A stretch of DNA of 64,000 bases from Parus major (taxonomy: Eukaryota; Chordata; Aves; Passeriformes; Paridae): contig NC_031781.1 of the NCBI RefSeq assembly GCF_001522545.3, positions 11,041,487 to 11,105,486 of the forward strand, written 5' to 3'. Shown here piece by piece: positions 50,161 through 62,760 of this stretch. Positions within the stretch are counted from its first letter, which is position 1. Every line of letters starts with the position of its first letter. The notes under the pieces were generated by a model, which made no database searches, was not told the DNA's origin, and saw nothing but the letters and a program-made list of their open reading frames with translations. The translations under genes were made by a program, and so were the position numbers.

Positions 50161-52224
50161 AAGAAACATCAGGCTCTTTTGTTTGGTTTTGCTACACTTG
50201 AAGGAAAAAGCCACTGAAGTGTTCTCAAGAAGCACTTGACAAAGAGAGAGATAAATTAAACTGTAAATAGAAATGGAAATGCGAAGGCAGAGTCATCAGT
50301 CACTGCAGCTTGTACAGAAGTTTATCAGTCAGTCCCAAGTTGGGAGAAGCCAGCAAATGAATTTGGCAGCATTTTCAGCCAATGGCAAAGGCATCGAGCA
50401 AAATCGCAGGGGAACAGGGCACCTCATAAGCCATCTCACTCTTTCCTGTCACCAGAGCACTTCTGCAGGAAATATTTTGAAATTAAAAAGAGAATACATA
50501 CACAAGAAGGAGAAACCAAACCAGCAAAAAAAGTAGACATCCCAACTTGAATTGCAGTACCCAAGGCTTCCAGATTAACTGGTTGCCACTTATTGCCATG
50601 CCCTTCTAGAAAGGTAGGGGAGATTATTTGGTTCCTCAACTCAAATCCTGCCTGTGAGATTGAGGCCCCTGTGTACACCAGTGCCTCACTCACTGCCACA
50701 ACAGGACTGGAATTATTTCAAGAGAGTAATAAAAACTCCATTCTTTGCTGCCAGCTGGACAACCAGCATCTCAGACCACCACAGGTCTTTCATGCTGCCT
50801 TGACATTCACCCTCTGTGGGACTCAAACTTTATCAAACCATCATGCAGAGGTCAAGCCCACAGACCTTTACCAGTAACATGCAAAATACATCTGCTGCCC
50901 ATCTATTACTCACATCAGTTCAGCAAGTGATGGCTCTGTATCCCACTTTGCCCAGGCCATGCCATCAATCCCTGATCGCTCAGGGTCTGTCTGCATGACT
51001 CAAGCACCAGCATTATACTCACACACAACCTGACACACACGACTTTGCCTTCCTCTGCAGAAGCACAAGCACTTCCCTAAAACTTTCCCTGAACTCTGTA
51101 TTTCTGGGAGCTTCAATTATACCTAGCAACCCTCTTTAATTCATGTTCTGAAGCTAAACCCAGCACCACTCCCTGCAACTCACCAGCTGCCAAACCCCCC
51201 TCCAGCACCAGCTGCATGTGGAAGCCCCTGCAGAGCAGCTTTTGCACCCATCCTGCATTTTATAGAAGGTGCCAAGTATTTGGGAATAGCTAACTATGAA
51301 TCATATTATTTTTATTATAACATTACAAAGCTTGAAAGACTTTGTCTTATCACTCTGTCACATCCCTGATCTACAGAACCAGGTTGGTTTCTAAGCATGA
51401 ACCAAGACCTGAGCTCGTTCCTAAGATTTATTGAATGTTCCCTGGAAGGCCAAAGAACTGGTAACCATGAGGTGCAGTACAGGGCAAAAATAAAGAGAGG
51501 AGAAGCCATGAAATACAGCCCCCTGGAGCTCAATTACTTCTGACTCATACTCTCAAATGAGTTCTTTGCCTCCATAAATCAGAGGGAACAGAAACAGTCG
51601 CACTGCTGAGAGAGGATAATTATTCTTGTACTGTGTGAGGGGAAAACACACATGCTAATAGTGCCAGCTCATGAGTCTGTGCTGCTGTCAATAGGGAGGA
51701 AAACATGCTTTTAAACACAGAGGGGCCCACTTACAGCCTGTGTGACAGTGCAGTACCATCCACAAGCTCTGAGCTCAAGAGAGCCATGGTAGCCCCTCCA
51801 GTCTGCAATCCAAGAGCCCCAGGGTGACACAGAGCATGGGGACCTCCACAAGAGCAATTGGCTCAAAACTCATTTACATTCATCAGGGTTCATCCTGCTC
51901 ACTTTCACCTGCCTGCACCGGGGGGAGTTCACTTCGGCTGTTCATTAGGGAATTAGTGGAGCAGACTGAAAAAAGGGCACAATTTCAGGTGTCATGCATT
52001 TTTCCAGGGCTTTTCTTTCAAAGCAGAGAACTTGGCAAAATCCAGGACATTTATGACCTTTTCTAACATATGTAGGTTTTCCTTTAGGAAACACTGCTGG
52101 TCCACAAGCAGCAGCACACAAGAGAGAACGTGACTTTGCTGGTGCAAATGCCCAATCAAGCATGTAAGAGCACATTGTTAAATATCTTCCTTTGCAGTAT
52201 CCCATGCACATTACCAGGCCAGTA
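50161..52224. other. Non-coding stretch, no gene recognised
   Basis: No exon, RNA or repeat family is recognised. All frames are under 95 codons. Confidence 0.72.
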
Positions 52225-52420
52225 GGTTATTATAAGATATTGCAAATCTTATTTGCCTCAACTCTTTTGTCCTGGATTTATTAATTTGCAGATTTAGAGA
52301 GAATTTGTTCAGCCTATAATTATCAGCTTATTTTCCCCATCACATCTTTTCATTACAACAATTCAGAAAAAGCCAATAGCAGACAAACCTTTGACCAATT
52401 TAAAAAAAATTGTTCTAGTT
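52225..52420. promoter_or_regulatory. Candidate conserved non-coding element
   Basis: Inverted octamer-like half-sites GCAAAT (52242-52247) and ATTTGC (52251-52256) are separated by CTT. They are followed by TTATTAATTTGCAG and CTATAATTATCAGC wording. The block is AT-rich, not simply repetitive, and non-coding. Regulatory function is inferred from motif density. Confidence 0.3.
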
Positions 52421-55400
52421 TACAAATTTGGCCTGACAAAGAAAGTTATATTGTGTTTTTTCTCAGACAGCAGAAGCCAACTTACTTTGGGAGTATTGTG
52501 ACTACCAGGTCCCCCACCAGCTACCCCAGCCACTCCTTTTTGCCTGACCAAGGCTTAATTTTCTAGCTTGCAGTTAACAGCAGGACCTCATGGGAACTAA
52601 TAAATAAGAAAGAGTAGAGAGTAACATGTGCATTTCTAACAGACATTAGTACTTAATTAGTACTTATTCAAAATTTCAAGGCTAGAAAAACAGAGGCAAA
52701 CCATCAACAAAAAGTGGCAGATTCAAGTCTGAATAAAGGTTGTGCATTGAAAAGCAATCTGGGATCTAAAAAAGGGCTGATGTTCTGAAAAAGAGTATCA
52801 CAAAAGCATAGGGCAAGTCCTCTTGCTCACCCCTTCTCACATCACCACAGTAATTCTGGGGGAAAGTTAACAGCAGCCAGGGGTAAATCCAAGGACCTGA
52901 AGCCTAATGGAAGAGCAGATGTAGTCTCAGCCTTGTACAAAGCCAGATACACTAAGCATCCATTCAGTCTAACATTTAGGTGAGCAGACAAACTCTGTTC
53001 ATTAAAACACTCATTTATTCTCAGAGCAGCTATATGTCCTTAGCACATACAAGAATCAATTCAGATGTTTCTACCACGCCCAAACGCTAACAAAACACCA
53101 GGTAGGATCTTCTAAATAAGACCTGGCATCTACCTGGTGAGTTTTGACCCAACTCAACTCTACGGGACCTTCACTGTCAAGAAATCACTCCATGGTAGAG
53201 AGAGCAGACCTGTACTGTGGCGAGCAGCAGCCAAAATAGCGTGCACAGGGTGTAGCCCAGTAACGCAAAACTACAGCAGCAACCTCAGAGATAATTTGTG
53301 AAATGCAGACAATTACATTAGAACTAAAAGAGACTTAAAAAAAAAACCCTGACATTGTCCACAGCCCTATTACTGGCAGGCATTCAGATCTCAGAAACAT
53401 TTCATTCTGACAAGGTAACACTTGCCCTGAGCAAGGAGAAAGATCTCAGCTTGATGCAACAACCACTGAGATCTTAAAGATATCTGTCCAGATTGAAAAT
53501 GAAATTAATTTGAAGGTTATTCCCCCTTCCAGAGCTTCCTTTCAAATTTTTTCTTTTTATTAACAGAGATAAAACCAAGGTACCATGCTTGGAAGTGTAT
53601 CTCATCTGCTTTGCTTCTTCGGTATAGGTATGCCATGGCATAGGCAGTGACAAGACACAAAGCCAGTGAAGTTCCCTGCCTGCCAGCCTCACTCTGAACA
53701 GATTTCAATGAGGCTGATGTAGCTAATTATCTCCCACAACATGTTGGATCTGCAAGACACCCAGGTCTCCCAGGGAATGCTTCTCCCATGACCTCTGAGC
53801 TCCATTGGGCTGAAGTTGCAGTCTCAAACCAAGCCAAAGGAATGGCACATGTTGCCAAATGGCACCGGTGCCTTGATGGCCAGACAGCCACGGGCTGAAC
53901 AGCAGCACTGCAATTTCAGTACACACCAGCCAGGGAAGAGCATCAATCACCATCCTACCATGGTACACAAAAATCAATTTGTCTCCAGTGATGCACTCAT
54001 CATTTTCTGTCCCAGGATGCCTTTCTGCCAATCCACCACTCAATTAACCTTTCATTAAAGGCTTCCTAGACATTTACGAAAAGGCCACAGCACCCATGAT
54101 TAGAACTTTATTTCACTCTGTACTCTGCTACAACTGCACTCCCCCACCTTGCAAGCAAAACTTGCAACCTTGCCCTTCACCTGACAGAGATGGACCACCA
54201 GAAATCACTCCCTATTTACCTTCACCATCTCTGATGGCTTTTACAGACTTCTGCTGTATTTCACCTTAGCCATTCTCTTTCATAGTCTAAGGAACCCTGG
54301 TTTCCTTGAAAATTCCTGGTAGAAAAACAACCCAATACTTCTGATTTAACCCTGCTCTGAGCCTCTTTCCAGTTCTCTTGGTTTGTTCCAGAGCCAGGAG
54401 ACAAAGAGCAGGAGGCAGTGCAAGCATGAGCTTACACAGCTGCAGCATGTTTTCTTCCTACTGCCTTTACTAATAACTTCTGATGTTCAATTTGGTTTTG
54501 ATCAGTGCTGAGCAGTGAGCCAAAACTACCACTGAGCTCTACATTATAATCCAGAACCTCAAGCCCACAGAGCCTGTTGGCATCTCACAGCTCATTGCCT
54601 TATAAACATGGAGAATTACTTTTATGAGCATCACTCCACATATTCCTATCTTGCAATTCATCTGTCATTTTGGCATCCCATCATTCCGTTTCAGAATATC
54701 CTTCTGCACACCTCTGCACTTTGCCTGTCTTTTCCATCCCAAATATTTTGTTGTGATGCCAAAATTTATTTCTTTTCTTTTTTGCTCCTTTTTCAAGTCT
54801 CTGGTTCAGATTTGAAAGATACAAAGTCTCAGTGTGAGACCTTGCAGTATTCTGCTGGTCTCTCCACCAGGAAAATGTATTATTTACTTATACTGTCTGT
54901 TCATCTTCTTTTAACCAACTATTCTTCTAAACTCTCTCCCTCCCTCTTTTCCACTGCTGCTTCATTTCCTTAAACATCTTCTGGGAGGAACTTTGATTAA
55001 TGTCTTTGAAAAATCCAAGCAGGCTTTACCAACAGAGCACTCTGCTCCACATGCTTGTTAACTCCTTCAAAGCAGCATTTTGCCCTCTCCTTCTCCATGT
55101 GTGTTTGCAGCTGTTATCACTTGAAAGCAAATACTGAGTTTCATGGGACACTATTGAAGGCAAAGCTTATCTAGCTTCAGGTGTTTTAAAAATTCATGCA
55201 AAAGGAAAAATTATGTCCTAAGTGTCTCTTTTGTCATCTCACAGACACCTCCTGGACTCATTTGCTTTTTATGCAAGGCCAAAAAAACCTTAGCCCAAAC
55301 GTAACTACCAATACTAATGCAAACCTTTTATCTTGAGTCTCTTTCCTTCACTGTCTCAGACAGTACAGAGTGGCCTCAATCCAGGTTTAATAAAGGCTTA

Positions 55401-58400
55401 TGAATGTCGAAAATATTTGTTTGAGCACTGACCCCTGAAACAAATCCAATACATCCAGTTGCTGATACAGACAGCATTTCAGCTCCTAAATGCACAGATC
55501 CCTTTCTGTAGAGACCTCCCATTCCTCACTGAGCTTTTCAAACCCCTTTTTCACCCTTCTCTTCACAAAGCTGTAATTGCTTCGCATTTGCAGGGTAGGG
55601 TTTTCCAAGTATCCCGGGCAGGAACTAAATGCCACCATTTACAGTGATTTAAGTATGTCTTTTCCATGAAGCCCACTGGAAATCCCACACTTCATGCTAA
55701 TATTCTTCTTCAGCACAGCCAGTAAAAGTCCTGCTTTGAGGCACCTCCAGCAAGTTGATCTTGATGGGCAAAATAAATGCATCAAGCCAATACCACTCTC
55801 ACTATTCATCACTAAAGACTCTATGCCTTCCTGTCTGGGTACTGAAGTTTTGACTCCACAACATTCTGTGTTTCTCAGTTTTGCCAGTTCCACCTTCATA
55901 CAAGACCCTTCAGGCTCAGTTTTGGAGATAGACTGCCAGTTCTGCAAATGTCCCAGGCTGAGCCCCAGCATTCTGTAGGACAAAGCACTTCGGGATTATT
56001 CCTGTGCCATCAGAGAGCACACATCACAACAAACTATAGAAAAAAAAGGAGCACAACAGTGAGGCTGGAGAGAGAAGGTGATGTAGGTGAGGAGCAAGGA
56101 AATCTCAAGAAGAATCTAGTGCTGATAGAACAGCTCCAAGAGAGAGTCCAGCAGGGAGAGGAAGAAAACCACCAGAACTTTACCATGCCTAAGGGGGCTG
56201 TGGTGGCTCACCAGGGTGGCCACAGAGTGAACTGATGTTTCTGTTGCTCCTACAGAAAGGATCATGAATACCACAATGGGACAAATAGATGGGGAAAGGT
56301 CCTTGAAGCTCTGTGCATGTCCCAAATCCCACCTTAAATGCAAATCATTTGAACAAATTTATTTTAACCTGAGAAAACATCTGTTGATACAAAATGCTGG
56401 CCATTTAATTTCTTTTTGTTTTCCCTTACAGTTATTTTACAGTCAAACCCTTCTGTAGAAATTGCTATTTTTCACTAGAGTCACATAAACACATGAACCC
56501 AGAGCTCTATTCCAGAACCATTTGCAAGAAAACGTTTTACTATGGGATACACAGTAGGGACAAAATCTTTTCAGAAATGTTTACAGTGCGGGGCAGGAAC
56601 CTTTTTGTTAGAAATACATCTGAAGCTGACAAAATAGAAACCTGCTTCTATAGCACACAGAACAGCTGGGAGCAAAAGTTGTCAAATCTGGGAGCTGGTG
56701 TCAAATCTGGGAGCACAGCAGCAATCTACACAATGACTTTTCACACACATTCTCCAACAAGCTGACAGGAGGATCAGGGCTCAAGGATCCAGGGTTCAGA
56801 GTTAAACATAGGTTATGTAGTATCACCCTTTATTGCCTTCCTCGGGAAAGATAATGCAGAGGAGGAAACAAGGTTCAGTATTTACATATTTCTTTAGTAA
56901 ACTTCTATCTTTGACAGTTTCACACTTCGTATGCTGCCACACCTGCAGGATTAATTACAGTGCTTCTCCTTGCTTCTCTCCTACTTTTTTAAGCTAATTG
57001 AATAAACCCTAAAAGCAAGCATAAAATCTGCAATTTTAGCAAAGTTGTCCTAAATGTGCCCTTTGGACTTTGCTCCCACTGAAGTGTTATGATAATTTGC
57101 ACGTTCACATGTCCATGTTCAGCCCACAACTGCACATTGTCTTCTGTGCCAGATGCTTCACAACCACCACCAGCAGAACCACGAGCGTGGCAGAAAACTC
57201 CAAGGAGAGCAAAACCTCTGTGTGTGTGTGTCAACCAGAGCTCAAAATTTCACCCTCAAACAATTAGAAAAGAGAAGAAAAGCATCTCATCACAGACTAT
57301 CATCTGAGTAAATTTCTTCTGATGTATGACCTTTAGCACTTCATACACCCCTCCCCTTCTATTTTTAATACCATCATTTTCAGAAAGCTGATGCATTTCA
57401 CATGCTTTCATCAACCATAAAAAAAAAATTAAAAAATAAAAGGTAGCTCAATGTTGATATTTGATATTGTTATTTAGCCATAATGTCAACTTTACTAACT
57501 TTACAATTTGTCAGAAATGATCAGACATGGGGATCTTTCTACATGAGGAAGAAAATATCATGATTTAAAGAGTCTTCAAGAATATACAAGTACATGGAGC
57601 TCTCAGACTGAGAGGAGAGGGCCTTTACCTTGTACCAGCATCTGCCAAGTATTGGGATCAGGATGGATAAAAGGCATCCAGAGTATGGGAATTAAGTCCC
57701 AGATCAGAGCTTTATAGACCTCACTATACAGCTTTGGAAACCAATGTTTCATCTTGAAGAAGTTCAAAAAGCCCACTAGCTCTGCATCAAGGGTAAAAGT
57801 ACACCTAAACTTCCCTCCCCAAAAAGTGACAATTCCAGGTTCTCCCGCAAGAAGTGATTTTTCCTAGGCTCCAAATGTAGTTTACAATCAATGAAGATGA
57901 TGGCAATTGAAGGAAAGAAGGGCAGCTCATCTCCCAGCCCATGAAATTGCAGACTGCCATCAGATGCTATTTCCTTCAATTCAGAATATTCCCTCCCTTT
58001 TTCCCATTTAACAATGGGTCCAGAAAAAGCTAGCGACATCTGTCAAAACCAGATGGCTCACTTGGAGAGTGACTGTGTGTCTGTTTATAGGGAAAGTGGT
58101 AGAATCAACAGAGAAGGAGAGGATATTTATGTACGTTGGAAGCTGTTCATCTCTGCAATGACAACTTGAACTTACTCCCAGCTCCACTGCAGGCGGGACC
58201 AGAGAGACGTTGCTCCACTGAGGAACTTTATTTGCAATGGGCCACATTTAAGAAAGATATTGTGGTTGTACTGCTCCACCCTGCATTACCAAGGTCTCAC
58301 AATCCTCTAACCAGGAAATTCCCCTTGGGGAAAGAATATCTAGAGGATTATTCTGTAACTCTCCATGCAGAAGCAGCAAACTACAGGTCCTGGGCCCAGT

Positions 58401-60379
58401 TGTAAATAAAATGTAATTCTGCCTTTTAAAAGAAAGTGAGGGAGATAAAAAGGAAACATAACTCTATACTGAAAAGAGTAATTTCCAGGGGCTTAAGCTA
58501 TTGTGCTGCTTGCTTGTGTCTATTTTAGCTGCTGCTTGAGATGCTAACCTCACTACTCCCAGTGAAGCAATGAAAACAACTATTATGCTGGCAATGGGAT
58601 TTGCAGCTGAGAAGACATGCGTGTTAAGGGAGGAGAGGAGTCCTGCTAGGAATAACTTCTTCCAGTCCCAGCAGCATCCCAGAACCAGCAAAAGTGTATT
58701 GTGCTTTGAACTCAGTGCATCAGCCTGGGTGAGTGGGCAGACACTCATAGGGACAATACATCCACCAAGCCACTAACCACACAGAGGACACAGCACAGAT
58801 GTCACAGCAAGGACAGCCTCTTAAAAGGAAATTGGATTGAGGACACCTGCTTTTGCTCAGAAACCTTCACTTTTACCAGCAGATGCTACCAAATTAATAT
58901 CACCCAGAGAAGAGCCCTAAGCCTTTAGGAATGTCACTGTATGACCAGAAGTTACTTTTTTTCTAACCAAAACTTGTTCAGTTTGATGGAAACTGGCGAA
59001 GAGAATCAAAGGCTTCATGTGATTATGGTAGGACTCTGATCATGACAGTGGGATATAAGCACTGATGTGCTGACTGCAGACACCACACAGTCAGGAAAAG
59101 CGGGGATCTGAGTTGAATGCAGCCCCAACAGCTTCTCAAAAGCCCCTGTGCTGTCAGACATTGACACCAAGTATCCACACTCAATGACACTGCAAATTAA
59201 GTGAATTTAGCTCTTGCAAACGGTGCCACACTGACAGAGTTCAAGTGAAGCAGCTTCTATAAAGACAGAAATATACAATAAATACTGTTTCTTTCCCTCT
59301 CTAACTGCTGTGTACCTCCCTGTCTCTCTGCTGGGAAGAGGATACCAGGACACAAATCATTTCCTAACTAGCACTATTTGCTCTTTAGGTTAAACAGAGA
59401 GACAGATTTTGCCACTTTCACAAAGATCCAGTGTCACTCCAGGATTAGCAGCAGCCACACAATACCAGGGACCCTCACTCAGCACAGCCAAGCCCCAGCA
59501 GGCACTGGGACCCTGCCATCCCCAGCAAATCCTCCACCAGCACAGGCTGTCACACCAAGCCAGTGATGGACAGGAGACACCTTCCATTGCATCTTGCCTG
59601 TTTCCTTGCTGATTACAAAAAGGGGTCACAGCAAAGACACTTCAGCAGCTTTGCTGCGTTCTGCACAACTTTGCAACTCCCCATCAAGTTTTGAAGGCTG
59701 CTCTAACTCACTCTGGCACTGTTATTTTTGCTGCCTGTGCTGGGCATTGCTAAGAGACTGTGCAAGACATTGCCTCTATAAAAAAAAAAAAAAAAATTAA
59801 TATTTCAGAGTATCTTCTCCCCCCTAGTTTGCCAGTGAAACAAGTACTACTGCATTTCCAGAAATTTGTCAACTTTGAAACAAGAGCATCAACCCATCGG
59901 AGTTAGCTATCAGGTGCTAAGGAAGGCTGCTCCAGCCTTCCTCTTTCTCAGTATCAGGACAAAGGATTGAGCTGCTAATAGCACAAAACAAACATGTCAA
60001 AGTTTGTTGCAGCACAGGCTATTTCTTCTGGCCCCTCTGTTTCTGCACTGAGGTACAGGAGCTGTGCCACAGGAGGTTGTTCTGTACTTCTATCCCAGCT
60101 ACAGCCACTGAGGGCAGGAGAGATGCACCATAAAAGTCCCTTGGGGCCACCCCACAAACACCAACAAAGAGCACTGCAGAGCCTCCTCTCCCAGCACCAA
60201 GTTGCTTCCAGGTCCCCTAGCACATGGCTCCCAAAAGCCAGCAAGCAACCAAGCCCACACAGTTCAGATCCTGAACATTAACTTTTCAGAGGTCCAAAGA
60301 GTTCAGGCCTGCAGGGTCAGGTCAAAGAAACATTTATTTTGTAAGTAAACTAAAGAGTCACTGTTCAGAATTACTTTAA
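52421..60379. other. Non-coding stretch, no gene recognised
   Basis: No gene or named repeat is recognised. Local features are a 16-base repeat TGTCAAATCTGGGAGC (56680-56695 and 56699-56714, period 19), a (TG)6 run at 57219-57231, an A-rich run at 57420-57440, a 17-base A-run at 59780-59796, and a POU octamer at 56338-56345. An acceptor-like CTGTTGCTCCTACAG near 56241-56255 leads into a frame that ends within about 30 codons. Confidence 0.7.
59780..59796. repeat. Poly-A run (17 A)
   Basis: A plain homopolymer. I looked for a retrocopied gene or SINE upstream and for flanking target-site duplications and saw neither. Confidence 0.9.
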
Positions 60380-60780
60380 ACTGAGAAGATGAGAATACCA
60401 TTAGCTAATCTAATTTAACCTGATCTGTTTGAATTTCATTATATGTGGCTGCACTGGAGACTCGATAATGAGACTCCAGTATATTGGGATCTTGACGGCT
60501 TCTAACTCAATCTCCCAACCTGATGCAGACAGCTGTAATCGTGTTAATTAGCTGAAAAACCTGTGATGTACTTCAGCTGAGCTTGGGGTGAAGAGAGGAT
60601 TAAAATGAAGCCAAATGAATGAGAAAGCACCACCCTACCTGCATACAATTTACAGGATAGGAGTAACACACCCTGTGTGTGCACAGATGTCTTCCCTTCA
60701 CTCAGATGGGGGAGGGCATTGCATAGGAACAAAGTACCCCTGGCTAAGATCAGTTAATTAGCATGATGAATTAAATCATG
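60380..60780. promoter_or_regulatory. Candidate developmental enhancer block
   Basis: Two copies of GTTAATTAGC occur 210 bases apart (60543-60552 and 60753-60762), each containing the homeodomain site TTAATTAG. An imperfect hairpin lies at 60454-60479: CTGGAG and CTC pair with GAG and CTCCAG around loop GATAAT, with one A/A mismatch. Further cores include CTGTAATCG and ATGAATTAAATCATGAG. The texture (unique, AT-rich, motif-dense, no coding potential) is that of many vertebrate conserved non-coding elements. Conservation itself is not visible from one sequence. Confidence 0.42.
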
Positions 60781-61901
60781 AGACTGAAGGTAAAACAGTA
60801 ATTTTCTTATTTAAATAACCCCCCTACAAAGTCCTGTCAGGCACTGGAAGTTGCACACCAAAGGTATTTTGGAAAACAATCAGATCAATGTTAATTCTAA
60901 AATTAGTTTATTTGGGTGTTTCTCGTATAAAGAAACCATTGCTCTCACATTTGGCAGCACTCCCACAGAGATCAAGAGGATGCCAGCTTGAATAAGCAGT
61001 GAGACAGCCTGGATGGCAGCTTTTGGTCCTGATCCCTGTGCTCAGGGGAGAAGGGCCCGTGCTGCTCTCCGCTTACACCGCAGGCTCACAAACCAGGCGC
61101 GAGCTCTTGATCACAGCACGTGTCATCGTAGATTTTTCTGTCAAAAAGAACCTTTGAACTTCAGCTCCACAAAGGCAGTCTGCTGAATAAGTGAGATCTG
61201 TTGCTGTGCCCACAAATGCAGTTTGTATTGGAACAGGGGAAGCACAGGCACACAGAGTATCCAAGATGCCAAATCTCACACCCTGACACCTGAGGAGAGC
61301 TGGCTCAGAAGCCACTGTGCATCTGAGCTGCTTCAGGGGATAAGGATGAAGGTCCTCCAGCCAGCAAGACAGAAAACACCAGTGGCAATTAGTAAGACTC
61401 TTCTTTGGATTCAACGCTTATGAGTCTCTTGGAGGGGGTTGCCAAGTTTCAGCAGTTTGGAAAGAGGGTGAAATGTTACAAAACTGCCTGGACTCTCCCA
61501 AAAGAGAAATTCTAAGGCCAGAGTCAGGCCAATTTCTGGATAAAATATATATTTGCAAGACATCCATAACAACCTCTTCAACTCTCCACACCATGGTTGG
61601 CTTCCCAGGTCTCCTGTATCTCCTCAGGGAAGCCCACCAGGACTGCCCAGAGAGCCTCTCCAACCCCACTGAGGCCCAAGGCATTCATTCAGGCCAAGTT
61701 TTCTACAGCCCAGTGACACCTGCAGCACAAACAGACATCTCTGAAGGATCCAACCATGCCAGTTAGCTTCTTGGTTAGTCTGCAAAGGCATTACAGAAAC
61801 TTTAATGACTTGAGACAAAACCAGAGCATTGCAATGGTTTTCCAGCTTAAGGCCTTATACTTCACCTTCACTGCAGCCCCTATAAGCCCCAGAGGAGCCT
61901 A
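60781..61901. other. Non-coding stretch with a small CpG cluster
   Basis: No gene is recognised. About 61056-61130 holds roughly eight CpG dinucleotides, including GGCGCG and the E-box CACGTG (61117-61122), which stands out in CpG-poor surroundings. Frames of 88-113 codons overlap on both strands at 61073-61766. Confidence 0.65.
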
Positions 61902-61923
61902 TTCCTGATGAGCTCATCAGGAA
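61902..61923. repeat. Perfect 22-bp palindrome
   Basis: The half-sequence TTCCTGATGAG (61902-61912) is followed directly by its exact reverse complement (61913-61923), with GAGCTC at the centre. All 11 pairs match and there is no spacer. The bases just outside (A and G) do not pair. Role unknown. Confidence 0.95.
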
Positions 61924-62379
61924 GACACAAAGGTACAAATTACCCCAGCACACTCCTGCATTAGTTAATATTCTCCTTTGGAGCCTGCAGCAGTGGAGAT
62001 ATAGAGCTTTTAATGCAGTGCAGGAGCATCTTTCACTGACAAGGAACAGAATTTAGGCAGGGAGAAATCTTTTAACCTTCTTGCAGCCTCTCCCCTTTCC
62101 CACAGCTCTACTGGCACCCAGAGCAACCCGTGGGGCAGAAAGAAAACCTGAGAGTAGCATCTGAAGCCTTTGAGAAATACCATCTCAAACAACATACAAA
62201 TATTAAATGCACCCAAATGGTGCAGGGAAGATCTTATTTATAGCTGGGGGGAAAAACATAGAATTAATCCTGATGTCTCATGGAACAGTGGGTCCCATTT
62301 AAATTCTGAACTGTTTGTGGTTGAACCTACTCAAGGCTTTCCTGCTCTGTGAAAAAAAAAAAGTCATATTGATTTCAGA
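61924..62379. other. Non-coding stretch, no gene recognised
   Basis: Unique sequence ending in an A-run at about 62352-62362. No exon or repeat is recognised. Confidence 0.72.
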
Positions 62380-62760
62380 ATTGCTTTAAAATTACAAGTG
62401 CTAGCAATAAAATTAACTGCATGAATTTCAAGCATTACATTTTTCTTGCAATTTCAATTATCGATTAAGTACCATGGCTGAAGCATTAAGCCTTGAAATG
62501 TTAAGAGTGATTATTACTTTGGTGCTATGGGGGTTAGGGGTCTTTTTTTACTGGTGTTTCCTTGGTTTGTTCATGTTCTTCTAAATTTTTAGAGTACTGC
62601 TTATGATGGATACTCTGGGACCTGTAGTTCAAATGTCATCATATTCAATGTCAGCTGAGAGAAATTGTTATCAATTCATGTGAATACAATGAGTTTTGAA
62701 AGCAAAGAGTAGATAAAACATCATCTTTTACTGGCCTGGCAGAAATAGCTTTGTAATTAG
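62380..62760. promoter_or_regulatory. Candidate conserved non-coding element with Onecut-like site
   Basis: TATCGATTA (62459-62467) fits the Onecut/HNF6 and CUX type of site. Around it are AAAATTAACTGCATG, TTGCAATTTCAATT, GAAGCATTAAGCC and GAGTGATTATTAC. The block is AT-rich, non-repetitive and without coding character. Enhancer function is inferred; binding-site names rest on known consensus motifs. Confidence 0.4.

Noticed and set aside
56241..56336. Acceptor-like CTGTTGCTCCTACAG followed by a short open frame
   Set aside because: The frame ends after about 26 codons, and the only donor-like site is poor.
57219..57231. (TG)6 run as a functional repeat
   Set aside because: Too short to stand out from chance in a vertebrate genome.
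59700..59796. A17 run as the tail of a processed pseudogene or SINE
   Set aside because: No coding remnant, no SINE body and no target-site duplication could be seen.
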